Of a stretch of 64,000 nt of DNA, positions 48,470-57,537 are shown piece after piece. The stretch is from positions 124,001 to 188,000 of the forward strand of contig JAJFKU010000063.1 of assembly GCA_021773035.1 (NCBI GenBank). Reading direction: 5' to 3'. Made by a program: the position numbers and the translations under genes. The DNA is from Woeseiaceae bacterium (lineage in GTDB: Bacteria; Pseudomonadota; Gammaproteobacteria; Steroidobacterales; Woeseiaceae). Position 1 is the stretch's first letter, and every line of letters begins with the position of its first letter. Below the pieces are notes generated by a model. The model was not told where the DNA came from. It made no database searches and worked only from the letters and a program-made list of their open reading frames with translations.

Positions 48470-49942
48470 TTGTTCACTGGCGGGCTTATTGCGGCACTGT
48501 TCTTCTGTGCGCTGCCGCAAGCAGCGTTTGCGCAAGATGTTGTTGCAATCACTGATGTCGTAGTGATTGATGGCACCGGCGGTCCTCCCAGACCCGGTAT
48601 GACCGTAGTGGTCGAGGGCGGCAACATATCGGGTATCGAATCCAGCAATAGTGCAGCCGTCCCCGCCACTGCCGTTGTGATTAACGGTGCCGGCAAGTAT
48701 TTGCTGCCCGGCTTTATTGACAGCAACGTTCACGCCTCGATTTACGGTAATTCCCGGCGTCGCGAAACGGTCGTCAAATACGGCGAACGCAACGCCGACC
48801 TCGTGCTGGAATTCGTACAGCGCCAACTCATGTACGGCGTAACGACCGTACGCGATAGTTACGGTGCCCTGGTACCGCTTAAGGAGGTGCGCGATCGCAT
48901 CGAACGCGGCGAGGCTATCGGCAGCAGGATGCTCGTCGCCGGAAACATCGTTGGCTGGGGCGGGCCGTTTTCCATGACCTTTTCGCTGATGGCAGAGGCG
49001 GACCTGACACTTTTTCAGGCGAAGTGGAATGATTGGATCGCCCAGGGTGTGGGCGAAGAGATGATGGACATGGGGCCGGAGGAAGCAAGAGTGGCGATTA
49101 ACCGCTACCTGGAAAAAGGGCCCGACTTCATCAAATACGGGGGAACCAGCCACTTTCGCGTACCGTCACTGATCGGTTTCTCGCCGCGCGTACAGAAGCT
49201 GATTGTCGAGGAAACGCATAAACGTGGCCGTATCGCCGAGACGCATTCGACCAGCCCCGAGGCTCTGCGGATGTCGGTAGAGGCCGGCATCGATCTTATT
49301 CAACACCCGGAAATCCTGAGCCGGGAATATCCGGATGAGCTGATCGAGCTGATCGAGCTGATCGTTGCACGAGACGTCCTGTGTGCAATGCGTTCCAATA
49401 CTCTGACGGGAAAACCGTGGCAAGCGCATCTATTGCAGAAGAAAGCGGCGGAAGAGGCGTTGCGTGACGCGCCGCATGCCAGGACTTCAGCTGAACGCAG
49501 GCAACGCGAAAACCGCCTGAACCTTCACTATGAAATTCAGCGTCGAAACGCCGAACGGCTTATTCGAGCCGGATGCCGGGTGACGATAGCAACCGATAAC
49601 TATCAGGGCCGAGCGCCCGAGTTCAGGAAGACTGCGAAGCCGGAAGATCAGGAAGCGGGAATCGGCAGCATTCTCGCCATTGAAGGCCTGGTCGAACTGG
49701 GCATGACCGAGATGCAGGCGATCGTTGCGGCGACACGAAACGGGGCGATTGCGGCCGGCATGCTCGAGTCGATTGGCACTATCGAAGTTGGAAAAGCGGC
49801 CGACCTGATTTTGCTACACGAAAATCCAGTCGAGAACATTCGCAACATCAGGAGCCTCGCGCAGGTCATCGCGCGCGGTCGGATCATTGATCTCGGTGCA
49901 CTGCCCGAGAGCAGGCTTTTTTACTCGGGATCGAGAAAATGA
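48470..49942 (+). CDS. Exported amidohydrolase with altered HxH site
   Basis: The 490 residues belong to the metal-dependent amidohydrolase superfamily (prolidase/imidazolonepropionase-like). A signal peptide (ALFFCALPQAAFA) shows export. The carbamylated lysine region (PDFIKYGG), metal His residues (AETHSTS, LIQHPE) and Asp (IATDNY) are present, but the usual GFID-H-x-H is GFIDSNVH, so the first metal His is Asn. The start is TTG (48470), or CTG at 48440, which would give a better signal N-region; no ATG fits. It is coupled to the next gene by an ATGA overlap. Confidence 0.83.
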   Translation: MFTGGLIAALFFCALPQAAFAQDVVAITDVVVIDGTGGPPRPGMTVVVEGGNISGIESSNSAAVPATAVVINGAGKYLLPGFIDSNVHASIYGNSRRRETVVKYGERNADLVLEFVQRQLMYGVTTVRDSYGALVPLKEVRDRIERGEAIGSRMLVAGNIVGWGGPFSMTFSLMAEADLTLFQAKWNDWIAQGVGEEMMDMGPEEARVAINRYLEKGPDFIKYGGTSHFRVPSLIGFSPRVQKLIVEETHKRGRIAETHSTSPEALRMSVEAGIDLIQHPEILSREYPDELIELIELIVARDVLCAMRSNTLTGKPWQAHLLQKKAAEEALRDAPHARTSAERRQRENRLNLHYEIQRRNAERLIRAGCRVTIATDNYQGRAPEFRKTAKPEDQEAGIGSILAIEGLVELGMTEMQAIVAATRNGAIAAGMLESIGTIEVGKAADLILLHENPVENIRNIRSLAQVIARGRIIDLGALPESRLFYSGSRK

Positions 49943-51327
49943 CGGTAGCCGTAAGTGGCAACACTCAGGAAAACTGGTCTTCAAGGTGGACATTTCTCAT
50001 GGCGTCGGTTGGCTTCGCTGTCGGCCTGGGCAACATATGGCGATTCCCATACGTGGTCGGCGAGAACGGCGGTAGTGCATTCGTCCTCATATACCTGCTG
50101 TTCGCGTTCGGTATCGGAGTGCCTTTAGTGATGTCCGAGTGGACCATCGGCAGGCGCGGTTCGGGCGCTGCTTCGGCATCCGGAAGCGTAAGAGAAGTCG
50201 CCAGGCAATCCGGCGTATCGATCGCCTGGGGCAATGTTGGCAGCATCGCCGTATTAGCGGTATTCATGCTGATGTTGTTCTACACGGTCGTTGCCGGCTG
50301 GACGATGGATTACCTGGTGCGAGCCGCCAGCGGAGCGTTCCAGGGAATAACTGCCGAGCGCTCGGCAGCGATGTTTGACAGCCTGATGGCGAGCCCGCTG
50401 CGCCTTGGGTTCTGGCACACGGTTGTTGTGTTGTTGACGGTGTACATAAATTCTCGTGGCCTCAAGGCAGGAATCGAGAAGGCCGTAAATGTATTGATGC
50501 CGGCGCTGTTCGTGTCACTTCTGCTGATGGTTGCCTATGCCGGGTTTGTCGGTGATATCGGAGCTGCGGTCGAGTTCTTGTTGACGCCGGATTTCAGCCG
50601 CGTTACAGCGAATACGATGCTGATGGCTTTGGGGCAGGCGTTCTTCTCGATAGGTATCGCAATGGCGGTCATGATTACCTATGGCTCGTATCTCGACAGG
50701 CAGATGTCGATACCGCGGAATGCGTTTATTGTCGTGAGTGCAGATACACTGGTTGCGCTACTGGCCGGATTTGCAATCTTCCCGTTGGTGTTCGCGCATC
50801 AACTGGCACCGGATTCCGGTACCGGTCTTGTGTTTCAGACCTTACCCATAGCCTTCGGAGAGCTTCCCGGCGGACAGATTTTCAGCAGTATATTTTTTCT
50901 GCTCCTGATAGCTGCCGCCGTTACATCCTGCATCGGCAATTTTGCGCCGGTTGTGGCATGGACCGAAGAACGATTCTCCATAAGCCATGCCCGGGCTGCA
51001 TGTGTAGCAGGGTTTCTTATGTGGTTTCTGGGTTTGGGAGCCGTGTTTTCCTTCAACCTGTTAGCCGATTTTCACCCCTTGTCGTTCATCGATCGTTTCC
51101 AGGGGATGACGATTTACGACAGTCTCGACTATGTGATGTCGAATGTGTTGTTGCCTGTTGGTGCGTTTCTGACATCGATATTTGTCGGTTGGTTCGCCTC
51201 CAATGACGCTATCAGGGAAGAGATGGGTTTAGCAGACGGGCTGGCCTATAAGCTATGGCGTATCCTGATTCGATACATCGTCCCGGTTGCGGTGGCAATC
51301 ATATTCATCGCAAACTTCGTTGGCTGA
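49939..51327 (+). CDS. Sodium:neurotransmitter symporter (NSS/SNF) family transporter
   Basis: The 462-residue protein has 11-12 membrane helices and the TM1 sodium/substrate signature MASVGFAVGLGNIWRFPYVV, followed by ENGGSAFVLIYLL. TM6 has ALGQAFFSIGIAMAVMITYGSY and TM8 SCIGNFAPVVAW. NSS carriers move amino acids, including proline-like ones, with Na+. Its start overlaps the preceding amidohydrolase by four bases, which supports uptake of that enzyme's product across the inner membrane. Confidence 0.93.
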   Translation: MTVAVSGNTQENWSSRWTFLMASVGFAVGLGNIWRFPYVVGENGGSAFVLIYLLFAFGIGVPLVMSEWTIGRRGSGAASASGSVREVARQSGVSIAWGNVGSIAVLAVFMLMLFYTVVAGWTMDYLVRAASGAFQGITAERSAAMFDSLMASPLRLGFWHTVVVLLTVYINSRGLKAGIEKAVNVLMPALFVSLLLMVAYAGFVGDIGAAVEFLLTPDFSRVTANTMLMALGQAFFSIGIAMAVMITYGSYLDRQMSIPRNAFIVVSADTLVALLAGFAIFPLVFAHQLAPDSGTGLVFQTLPIAFGELPGGQIFSSIFFLLLIAAAVTSCIGNFAPVVAWTEERFSISHARAACVAGFLMWFLGLGAVFSFNLLADFHPLSFIDRFQGMTIYDSLDYVMSNVLLPVGAFLTSIFVGWFASNDAIREEMGLADGLAYKLWRILIRYIVPVAVAIIFIANFVG

Positions 51328-51354
51328 GGCGGCGGTGCAGGAAGCAGGTGGGGT

Positions 51355-52458
51355 ATGAAAATTACTGAAATCCGGGTCTACCAGATTGATCTTCCGCTGC
51401 TCGAAGGTCGCTATACCTGGTCGGACGGAAGACATGTCGACGTTTTCGATAGCACCGTAGTGGAAGTCGTTACCGACTCGGAATTTCTCGGCTACGGGGA
51501 AGTGTGTCCCCTCGGTTCGTTTTATCTGCCGGCGTTCGCTGCCGGCGCCAGAGCGGGAATCGGCGAACTCGCACAGTACCTGATCGGTCAGGATCCGACT
51601 GCGCTCGGGCCGCTCAATGTCGCTATGGATACAGCGCTTCTCGGTCACCCGTACGTCAAGTCAGCGATAGACATGGCCTGCTGGGACCTGCTTGGCAAGT
51701 CCTGCGGCAAACCGGTTTGCGAACTGCTGGGAGGCCGGCACGGAGAAAGCATTGAATTGTATCGAGCCATCAGTCAGCGCCCGGCCGAAGAGATGGCTGA
51801 GAACGTTGCGCAATATCGAGATGAGGGATATCGCAAGTTCCAGTTGAAGGTCGGCGGTGAGCCGTTGGCGGATATTGAACGCATCCGTGCTGCCTCCCAG
51901 GTACTGCAATCGGGTGAGACGCTTGTTGCAGATGCCAATACCGGTTGGCGGGCGGATGATGCGGCGAGGGTCGTCAATGCCGTCGCCGATGTGGATGTCT
52001 ACATCGAGCAACCCTGCCAGTCCTACGAGCATTGCCTGGTAACTCGCCGACGTACACGCCTGCCGTTTATTCTGGACGAATGCGTCGATGGTGTCGATGC
52101 GCTGTTGCGGGCGTATCGGGACAACGCAATGGATGCCATCAATCTGAAAATCTCGAAGGTCGGAGGTCTGAGCAAGGCCCGCGTGGTGCGCGATCTGTGT
52201 GTCGCACTGCAGCTGCCGATGACTATTGAGGACAGCTGGGGAGGTGACATCACTACGGCCGCCATAGCGCACCTCGCCCATTCAACACCAGAGCGATTCA
52301 GGTTTTCATCGACGGATTTTAATAGCTACGTGACGGTACGTAACGCGTCCGGCGCCCCTCTGAGGCAGAACGGGTGCATGATCGCCGGTCATACGCCCGG
52401 ACTTGGTATTGCTCCGGATTTCGATAGCCTCGGATCACCGGTCGCCCGGTATCGATAG
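51355..52458 (+). CDS. Enolase-superfamily epimerase/racemase (muconate-lactonizing subgroup)
   Basis: The 367 residues have the capping domain and the barrel with base Lys165 (QLKVG), metal ligands D193 (ADANTG), E218 (IEQP) and D241/E242 (DEC), and the second base Lys265 (NLKISKVGG). Two lysines imply 1,1-proton transfer, i.e. racemase or epimerase chemistry. It resembles 4-hydroxyproline-betaine/proline-betaine epimerases (HpbD group), and the neighbours suggest an imino-acid derivative as substrate. A dipeptide epimerase is an alternative. It starts 28 bases after the transporter. Confidence 0.82.
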   Translation: MKITEIRVYQIDLPLLEGRYTWSDGRHVDVFDSTVVEVVTDSEFLGYGEVCPLGSFYLPAFAAGARAGIGELAQYLIGQDPTALGPLNVAMDTALLGHPYVKSAIDMACWDLLGKSCGKPVCELLGGRHGESIELYRAISQRPAEEMAENVAQYRDEGYRKFQLKVGGEPLADIERIRAASQVLQSGETLVADANTGWRADDAARVVNAVADVDVYIEQPCQSYEHCLVTRRRTRLPFILDECVDGVDALLRAYRDNAMDAINLKISKVGGLSKARVVRDLCVALQLPMTIEDSWGGDITTAAIAHLAHSTPERFRFSSTDFNSYVTVRNASGAPLRQNGCMIAGHTPGLGIAPDFDSLGSPVARYR

Positions 52459-52475
52459 CAGGAAGGACAACAACA

Positions 52476-53753
52476 ATGAATATATCGAAAAGAGACTTTC
52501 TTCGCGGCGCGGGTGCCGCCGGCGCAGGTGCCCTCGTTGTGCTCGGCGGTTGTCAGCGGCAAGAACCTGAAGCGAGCAAGGAGGACGGTGCGTTCGCTCA
52601 CCTGCAGTCGATGCTTGAGGGTGTGGAGCCAGTAACAGTTGTCGAAAGAATGGCACGAATTGAAAAAGCGCAGCGGCTCATGTCTGAAAACGGCATCGAT
52701 GCAATGTATCTGGACGCAGGTACAAGCATGGAATACTTTACCGGCGTTCGCTGGGGGCGGAGCGAAAGGATGCTGGCGGTTGTTATACCGGCGGATGGCG
52801 AGCTGAAGTATGTCAGTCCGGGCTTTGAGGAGGCGCGGCTGCGCGAACTCATCACCATCGGGTCGGATGTACGGGTCTGGCAGGAGCATGAAAGCCCGTA
52901 CAAACGCGTTGCAGAAATACTGGACGATGTCGACGCTGGAACCGGCACCGTGGCAATGGAGGAACGAGTTCGCTTCTTTCTTTTCGACGGAATACGCAAG
53001 CAAAGGCCGCAGGCCGAGTACGTGAGCGCCGACCCGGTTACGATTCCCTGTCGTATTTACAAGTCTCCCGACGAAATTCGTCTCATGCAGAGAGCGTCGG
53101 ATATCACGATCGAGTGCTATAAGGCCTGCATCCCGCGGCTGGAAGCCGGCATGACACCACAGGACTTCACCGACCTGAGCGCGCAGGCGATGATCCGCCT
53201 CGGGGCGCGGGGCGGGTCCTTATGGTGTTCGTTCGGCGAGGCGACGGCTTACCCGCACGGGAGTAGTGAGCCTCAGTATCTTAAAGAGGGCGACATGGTA
53301 TTGATGGATGGTGGTTGCGGCGTGCACGGCTATCGCGCTGACATCAGCCGGACTACTGTATTTGGAGAGCCGACCGCGAGGCAAACCGAGATCTGGAATC
53401 TTGAGAAAGCAGCTCAACGTGCAGGTTACGAAGCGGCCCAGTTAGGTGCGCCCTGCGAGAACGTGGACATCGCCGCCAGGCAGGTACTTCTCGATGCGGG
53501 TTTCGGGCCTGGGTACGAGGTACCGGGACTACCGCATCGTACCGGCCATGGTATCGGCATGGACGGTCATGAGTGGGGCAATATGGTATTGGCCAACAAG
53601 CTCCCGCTGGATGTCGGCATGTGCTTTAGTGTTGAACCGATGATCGCAATTTACGGTGAGTTCGGCGTCCGTCTGGAAGACTGTGTACACATCACCGAGG
53701 ACGGGCCTGAATGGTTTAGTCAGCCGAGCGCGGCGGTCGACAGGCCCGTGTGA
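52476..53753 (+). CDS. Tat-exported lipoprotein M24 Xaa-Pro peptidase
   Basis: The 425 residues begin with a twin-arginine-like signal (SKRDFLRGAGAAGAGAL) and a lipobox (LGGC), so it is likely folded before export and then lipid-anchored. The pita-bread fold has all metal ligands: [33 protein letters not shown] and VRLEDC. The N-terminal creatinase-like domain is present. It should release Xaa from Xaa-Pro/Hyp peptides outside the cytosol. The KR (not RR) pair may reduce Tat dependence. It is paralogous to the cytosolic gene at 55109. Confidence 0.88.
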   Translation: MNISKRDFLRGAGAAGAGALVVLGGCQRQEPEASKEDGAFAHLQSMLEGVEPVTVVERMARIEKAQRLMSENGIDAMYLDAGTSMEYFTGVRWGRSERMLAVVIPADGELKYVSPGFEEARLRELITIGSDVRVWQEHESPYKRVAEILDDVDAGTGTVAMEERVRFFLFDGIRKQRPQAEYVSADPVTIPCRIYKSPDEIRLMQRASDITIECYKACIPRLEAGMTPQDFTDLSAQAMIRLGARGGSLWCSFGEATAYPHGSSEPQYLKEGDMVLMDGGCGVHGYRADISRTTVFGEPTARQTEIWNLEKAAQRAGYEAAQLGAPCENVDIAARQVLLDAGFGPGYEVPGLPHRTGHGIGMDGHEWGNMVLANKLPLDVGMCFSVEPMIAIYGEFGVRLEDCVHITEDGPEWFSQPSAAVDRPV

Positions 53754-54057
53754 GCCCGCAGCTCTGCCTTTGAAACTTCACCGCCGGTGTCTCGCGGCAA
53801 TCGATCCATGACATTGATCCTGTGTGCCTGCCCCGGCCTGTCGAGTCCGGTGTTTACCCATGCTCTTGTGTCCTCTGCGTTAAAGTCGACAGGGCCCCAT
53901 ATCTCCACGAAGGCGAGCAGAACTTTGCTCGACTGTTTCCCGGGCACCGCTATCGCGGCCGCTGCGATGATATCGGGATGTTTAAGAAGAGCCTTCTCAA
54001 GCTCGACTGCAAGAGCCTCGATTTCATCGGATATGCTGATGTCTTTTCCTTGCCCTG
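53720..54057 (-). pseudogene. Remnant of an acyl-CoA/AMP-dependent synthetase C-terminal domain
   Basis: Downstream of the epimerase on the minus strand, about 110 codons read as an AMP-binding enzyme C-terminal domain: KDISISDEIEALAVE, KHPDIIAAAAIAVPGK, VMDRLPRDTGGEVSKAEL. The catalytic lysine position of the usual TGKxxR is replaced (TGGEVSK). No adenylation domain exists here, and the frame only extends upstream into the antisense of the epimerase. It is a truncated leftover, pointing to loss of a synthetase gene from this locus. The end overlaps the peptidase 3' end. Confidence 0.65.
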
Positions 54058-55008
54058 TCAGCTGGATCGGAGTCCATAACGAAAAGGGTCGGCCGAATCG
54101 AAAAGCAGGCGGGCATCGCCGGTAATGTAGGCCGTTCCGGTTATCACCGGATGAATCTTCCGTTGATCGACTACGCCATGTGCTTCGAAAATGCTGCCGG
54201 TGATGCTCTCTTGTCTCCATATTTCTCCGGGAGCTAGCTGCTCGTCTTCGATGAGGCATGCAATCTTGGCGCTGGTGCCTGTGCCGCATGGCGACCTGTC
54301 GTAGGCCTTCCCGGGGCACATGACGAAATTCCGGCTGTCGGCCGCTGCGGAGTCCGAGGGCGGTCCGAATAATTCGATGTGGTCGATAAGTTCGCCGTCA
54401 CCCCCCCTTACACCCTGGGCATCGAGTTCGCGGCGTATGGCCCAGGTATAGTCGGTCAGCGTGTCGACGTTCTCCTGATCGAGCGACTGGCCGTGGTCCG
54501 ATATCAGGTAGAACCAGTTCCCTCCCCATGCAATGTCGCCGCAGACTTCGCCGATTTCAGGCACCTGCAGTTTGAAATCGCTTCGATAGCGATAACTTGG
54601 AACGTTGCTAACACTCACCCTGTTGGGGTCATGCACGGTCAACGTGACATTGCCCGCCGGCGTTTCCAGGCAATGTTCGCCGAGTTGCATTCGACCGAGG
54701 TGGACCATTGTCACCGCAAGGCCGATCGAGCCGTGACCGCACATGCCGAGGTAGCCGACGTTGTTAAAGAAGATTGCGCCGGCGGTATTCTCCGGACACC
54801 CGGGCTCACACAATATTGCGCCGACCAGCACATCCGAACCTCTCGGTTCCTCGGCAATGGACGAACGAAACCAGTCGTACTCCTCGCGTAGCGTGTTCAG
54901 CCGCTCCGTCATGGAGCCCATTCCCAGTTCCGGTCCGCCGCTGATGACGACCCGTGTGGGTTCCCCTCCGGTGTGAGAATCGACAACCCTGACGGTCTCT
55001 ATGTTCAT
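54058..55008 (-). CDS. 4-hydroxyproline 2-epimerase (proline racemase family, Cys/Cys)
   Basis: Proline-racemase fold with both catalytic cysteines: C90 in GMCGHGSIG and C241 in DRSPCGTGTSA, the Cys/Cys class typical of trans-4-hydroxy-L-proline to cis-4-hydroxy-D-proline epimerases. The N-terminus VRVVDSHTGGEPTRVV is diagnostic. I prefer the ATG at 55008 (316 residues), which places C90 at the usual position; the track's 55044 and an ATG at 55023 are alternatives, and none has a good ribosome site. The intergenic region upstream holds a predicted GntR operator. Confidence 0.9.
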   Translation of the reverse strand: MNIETVRVVDSHTGGEPTRVVISGGPELGMGSMTERLNTLREEYDWFRSSIAEEPRGSDVLVGAILCEPGCPENTAGAIFFNNVGYLGMCGHGSIGLAVTMVHLGRMQLGEHCLETPAGNVTLTVHDPNRVSVSNVPSYRYRSDFKLQVPEIGEVCGDIAWGGNWFYLISDHGQSLDQENVDTLTDYTWAIRRELDAQGVRGGDGELIDHIELFGPPSDSAAADSRNFVMCPGKAYDRSPCGTGTSAKIACLIEDEQLAPGEIWRQESITGSIFEAHGVVDQRKIHPVITGTAYITGDARLLFDSADPFRYGLRSS

Positions 55009-55058
55009 ATTGTCTGAAGGCATACACTTGCTTGTGGGTGACATAGTTAGTCACAATA

Positions 55059-55071
55059 ATATATTATATAT
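55059..55071. promoter_or_regulatory. Predicted GntR operator B (ATATATTATATAT)
   Basis: A perfect 13-bp copy lies between the divergent epimerase and the cytosolic M24 peptidase genes, 51 and 38 bases from their starts. A minus-strand TTGATT-18-TATTAT promoter candidate overlaps it. Confidence 0.65.
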
Positions 55072-55108
55072 GATTATCGAATCAACTGAATGAATCAGGA
55101 GCCAGTGC

Positions 55109-56329
55109 ATGTCAACCGGAGTCGGTGGATCCACCGTAGATACTGAGCTAAGTCGACTGGCCGCGCTCAGCACAACAGCGAAGCCCGTGCCGGGCAGTGA
55201 ATTCGAGGATCGGATCGACAGAGCGCGAGCCCTGATGCATTCCTGTGGTTTCGACGCCGTATACGTCAGCGCGGGCAGCAATCTCTATTACTTCACGGGC
55301 ACGAGATGGCGCCCGTCGGAGCGTATGGTCGGAGCTATCCTGACAGCCTCCGGTGCGCTTGAATACATCGTACCCGAGTTCGAAAAAGAGACATTCACCC
55401 GCTACATGCGGTTGACTGGAAACATCAACTGCTGGCAAGAGCACGAATCACCGTTCGAACTTTTCGCGGCGATCCTTCAATCGCTTGGAATTGCCGACGG
55501 GACAGTTGCGATCGATGAGGCGACCTCTTTTCATCATTTCGGCGAGATACTGAACGCGGCTGGTGACTACCGGTTCGTTGACGCCAGGCCGGTTACCGCC
55601 GCTTGCCGATCGCGTAAATCTGCTCACGAAATTCACCTGATGCAGACGGCCATGGACATGACACTGGAGGTTCACAGGAGCGCCGCGCGCATTCTCGTAC
55701 CGGGTATTGTAACGACCGAGGTCGTCTCCTTTATCGATCGCGCACACAAAGCTGTTGGCGCGGTCGGGGGATCGACGTTCTGCGCCGTTCAGTTCGGTGA
55801 AGCCACGGCTTATCCGCATGGAGTACCGGATCCGCAAACGCTGGCGGATGGCGACATGGTCCTGATCGACACGGGCTGCCTGGTGGAGGGGTATAACTCG
55901 GATATTACCCGGACTTACGTTTTTGGTGAGCCCGGCAAACGGCATCGTGAGGTCTGGAATGACGAAAAGGCGGCGCAGGCAACCGCATTCGCCGCGGCCA
56001 GGCTGGGAGAGAGATGCGCTGATGTGGATATTGCCGTACGAGCGTTCCTGGAGTCGCGGGGATACGGCCCCGACTATGCTGTCCCCGGATTGCCACATCG
56101 CACCGGGCACGGCATCGGCCTGGATATTCACGAGTGGCCGTACCTCGTTCGAAGTGACGATACCATCCTCGATACAGGCATGTGTTTTAGCAACGAACCG
56201 ATGCTGTGTCTTTACGGAGAGTTCGGTGTGCGGCTGGAGGATCATTTTTACATGACTGATGAGGGTCCACGATGGTTTACGAGTCCGAGCCACTCGATTG
56301 ACGATCCCTTTGGCGAGGGCCGGAATTGA
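55109..56329 (+). CDS. Cytosolic M24 Xaa-Pro aminopeptidase-like protein
   Basis: The 406 residues lack a signal and have the M24 ligands: [38 protein letters not shown] and VRLEDH. Long stretches match the exported paralogue at 52476 ([25 protein letters not shown]). The pair probably splits imino-acid peptides outside and inside the cell. The ribosome site CAGGAG lies 12 bases upstream. The stop overlaps the TTG start of the next gene. Confidence 0.9.
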   Translation: MSTGVGGSTVDTELSRLAALSTTAKPVPGSEFEDRIDRARALMHSCGFDAVYVSAGSNLYYFTGTRWRPSERMVGAILTASGALEYIVPEFEKETFTRYMRLTGNINCWQEHESPFELFAAILQSLGIADGTVAIDEATSFHHFGEILNAAGDYRFVDARPVTAACRSRKSAHEIHLMQTAMDMTLEVHRSAARILVPGIVTTEVVSFIDRAHKAVGAVGGSTFCAVQFGEATAYPHGVPDPQTLADGDMVLIDTGCLVEGYNSDITRTYVFGEPGKRHREVWNDEKAAQATAFAAARLGERCADVDIAVRAFLESRGYGPDYAVPGLPHRTGHGIGLDIHEWPYLVRSDDTILDTGMCFSNEPMLCLYGEFGVRLEDHFYMTDEGPRWFTSPSHSIDDPFGEGRN

Positions 56330-57345
56330 CCGGCACCGTTGAAATCGTTGGCTGTCACGCCGAAGGCGAGGTCGGCGACGTCATCGTGCGCGGTGTGGAC
56401 GCGCCGCCCGGTGAGTCGATCTGGGAGCAGGCGCAGTGGATAGCGAAAGACCAGTCGTTGCGAAACTACGTGTTGAATGAGCCGCGCGGCGGTGTTTTTC
56501 GTCACGTCAATTTACTGGTGCCGGCAAAAAACCCCGCCGCGGTCATGGGCTGGATCATCATGGAGCCGGAGGATACTCCGCCGATGTCGGGCTCGAACTC
56601 GATCTGTGTTGCGACGGTTTTGCTGGAGACCGGAATAATAGCCATGCGCGAGCCCGTGACCCGATTCACTCTTGAAGCACCGGGTGGACTCGTCGATGTG
56701 TCGGCGCAGTGTGCTAACGGAAAAGTACAAGGTATTACGGTGACAAACGTAGCGTCTTTTGCCGATCGGCTCGACGCGCATATCGAAGTAGAAGGCATCG
56801 GCACACTGAAGGTAGACACCGCTTATGGCGGTGACACGTTCGTGATCGTCGACTCCGCCAGTGCAGGGTTCGAAATAACGCCTGACGAGGCACGCGATAT
56901 CTGTGTTGCGGGAATCAAAATTACGGCGGCTGCGAACGAACAGCTCGGATTCCGGCACGCGGGCAATTCCGATATTTCCGCTATTTCCTTCTGCCAGTTT
57001 ACGCGGCCTGTATTCGAGGAGGCGGGGCAGCAAATCGGTAAGAACGCCGTTGTGATACGCCCGGGCAAGGTCGATCGTTCACCGACCGGCACCGGCTTGT
57101 CAGCGCGGCTGGCGGTAATGCGTGCGAAGGATCAGGCCAAAGTAGGCGACAGCCTGTTGGCCCGTTCGATTATCGATTCCGAGTTTCTGGGGCGCATCGA
57201 GGAAGATGTAATGGTCGCCGGTACGAGCGCGATTCGCCCGTCCGTATCGGGTCGCGCATGGATCACCGGCAGGACTCAGTTGACGCTCGATCCATCGGAT
57301 CCCTGGCCGGAAGGCTACCGGCTCAGCGATACCTGGCCGATGTAA
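56326..57345 (+). CDS. Proline racemase-like protein, Ser/Thr active-site variant
   Basis: The 339-residue proline-racemase-family protein starts at a TTG (56326) that overlaps the peptidase stop, after GAGGG. The first catalytic Cys position is Ser ([10 protein letters not shown]88) and the second is Thr ([12 protein letters not shown]254). Cys/Thr members are trans-3-hydroxy-L-proline dehydratases and Ser/Cys members include hydroxyproline epimerases; Ser/Thr leaves no cysteine and is unusual. A dehydratase feeding the pyrroline-2-carboxylate reductase at 44295 is possible, but the activity is uncertain. Confidence 0.83.
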   Translation: MTGTVEIVGCHAEGEVGDVIVRGVDAPPGESIWEQAQWIAKDQSLRNYVLNEPRGGVFRHVNLLVPAKNPAAVMGWIIMEPEDTPPMSGSNSICVATVLLETGIIAMREPVTRFTLEAPGGLVDVSAQCANGKVQGITVTNVASFADRLDAHIEVEGIGTLKVDTAYGGDTFVIVDSASAGFEITPDEARDICVAGIKITAAANEQLGFRHAGNSDISAISFCQFTRPVFEEAGQQIGKNAVVIRPGKVDRSPTGTGLSARLAVMRAKDQAKVGDSLLARSIIDSEFLGRIEEDVMVAGTSAIRPSVSGRAWITGRTQLTLDPSDPWPEGYRLSDTWPM

Positions 57346-57400
57346 TAGCGAAGCGTCGGTAGCCCCATTCTTGCGAGAACGACATTCTGCCCGTCAAGAC

Positions 57401-57424
57401 ACTGCCGCTGAAGTCGACGGCAGT
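57401..57424. repeat. Hairpin in the convergent spacer
   Basis: ACTGCCG - 10-base loop - CGGCAGT is a 7-bp inverted repeat in the spacer between the converging proline-racemase-like and GntR genes. There is no T-tract, so a terminator role is only possible. The rest of 57346-57537 holds the orphan operator at 57445 and no gene that I can support. Confidence 0.4.
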
Positions 57425-57444
57425 GACATCGTGCTGCGATAAGA

Positions 57445-57457
57445 ATATAGAATATAT
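57445..57457. promoter_or_regulatory. Orphan copy of the predicted GntR motif (ATATAGAATATAT)
   Basis: It differs from operator A by one base and shares the following GTTTG context (TGTTTG here, CGTTTG there). It sits between two converging genes, so it has no obvious promoter partner unless a gene was lost. Confidence 0.45.
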
Positions 57458-57537
57458 TGTTTGTTTAGCGCAAACACCGAAAACAAGGGCCTATGTGACC
57501 ACTGGAAGCAGCTTTTCACAGTGCCCGATCGGGGGCT

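Noticed and set aside
54379-54891. 170-codon plus-strand ORF opposite the epimerase
   Set aside because: It is antisense to the conserved proline racemase-family gene and has no features of its own.
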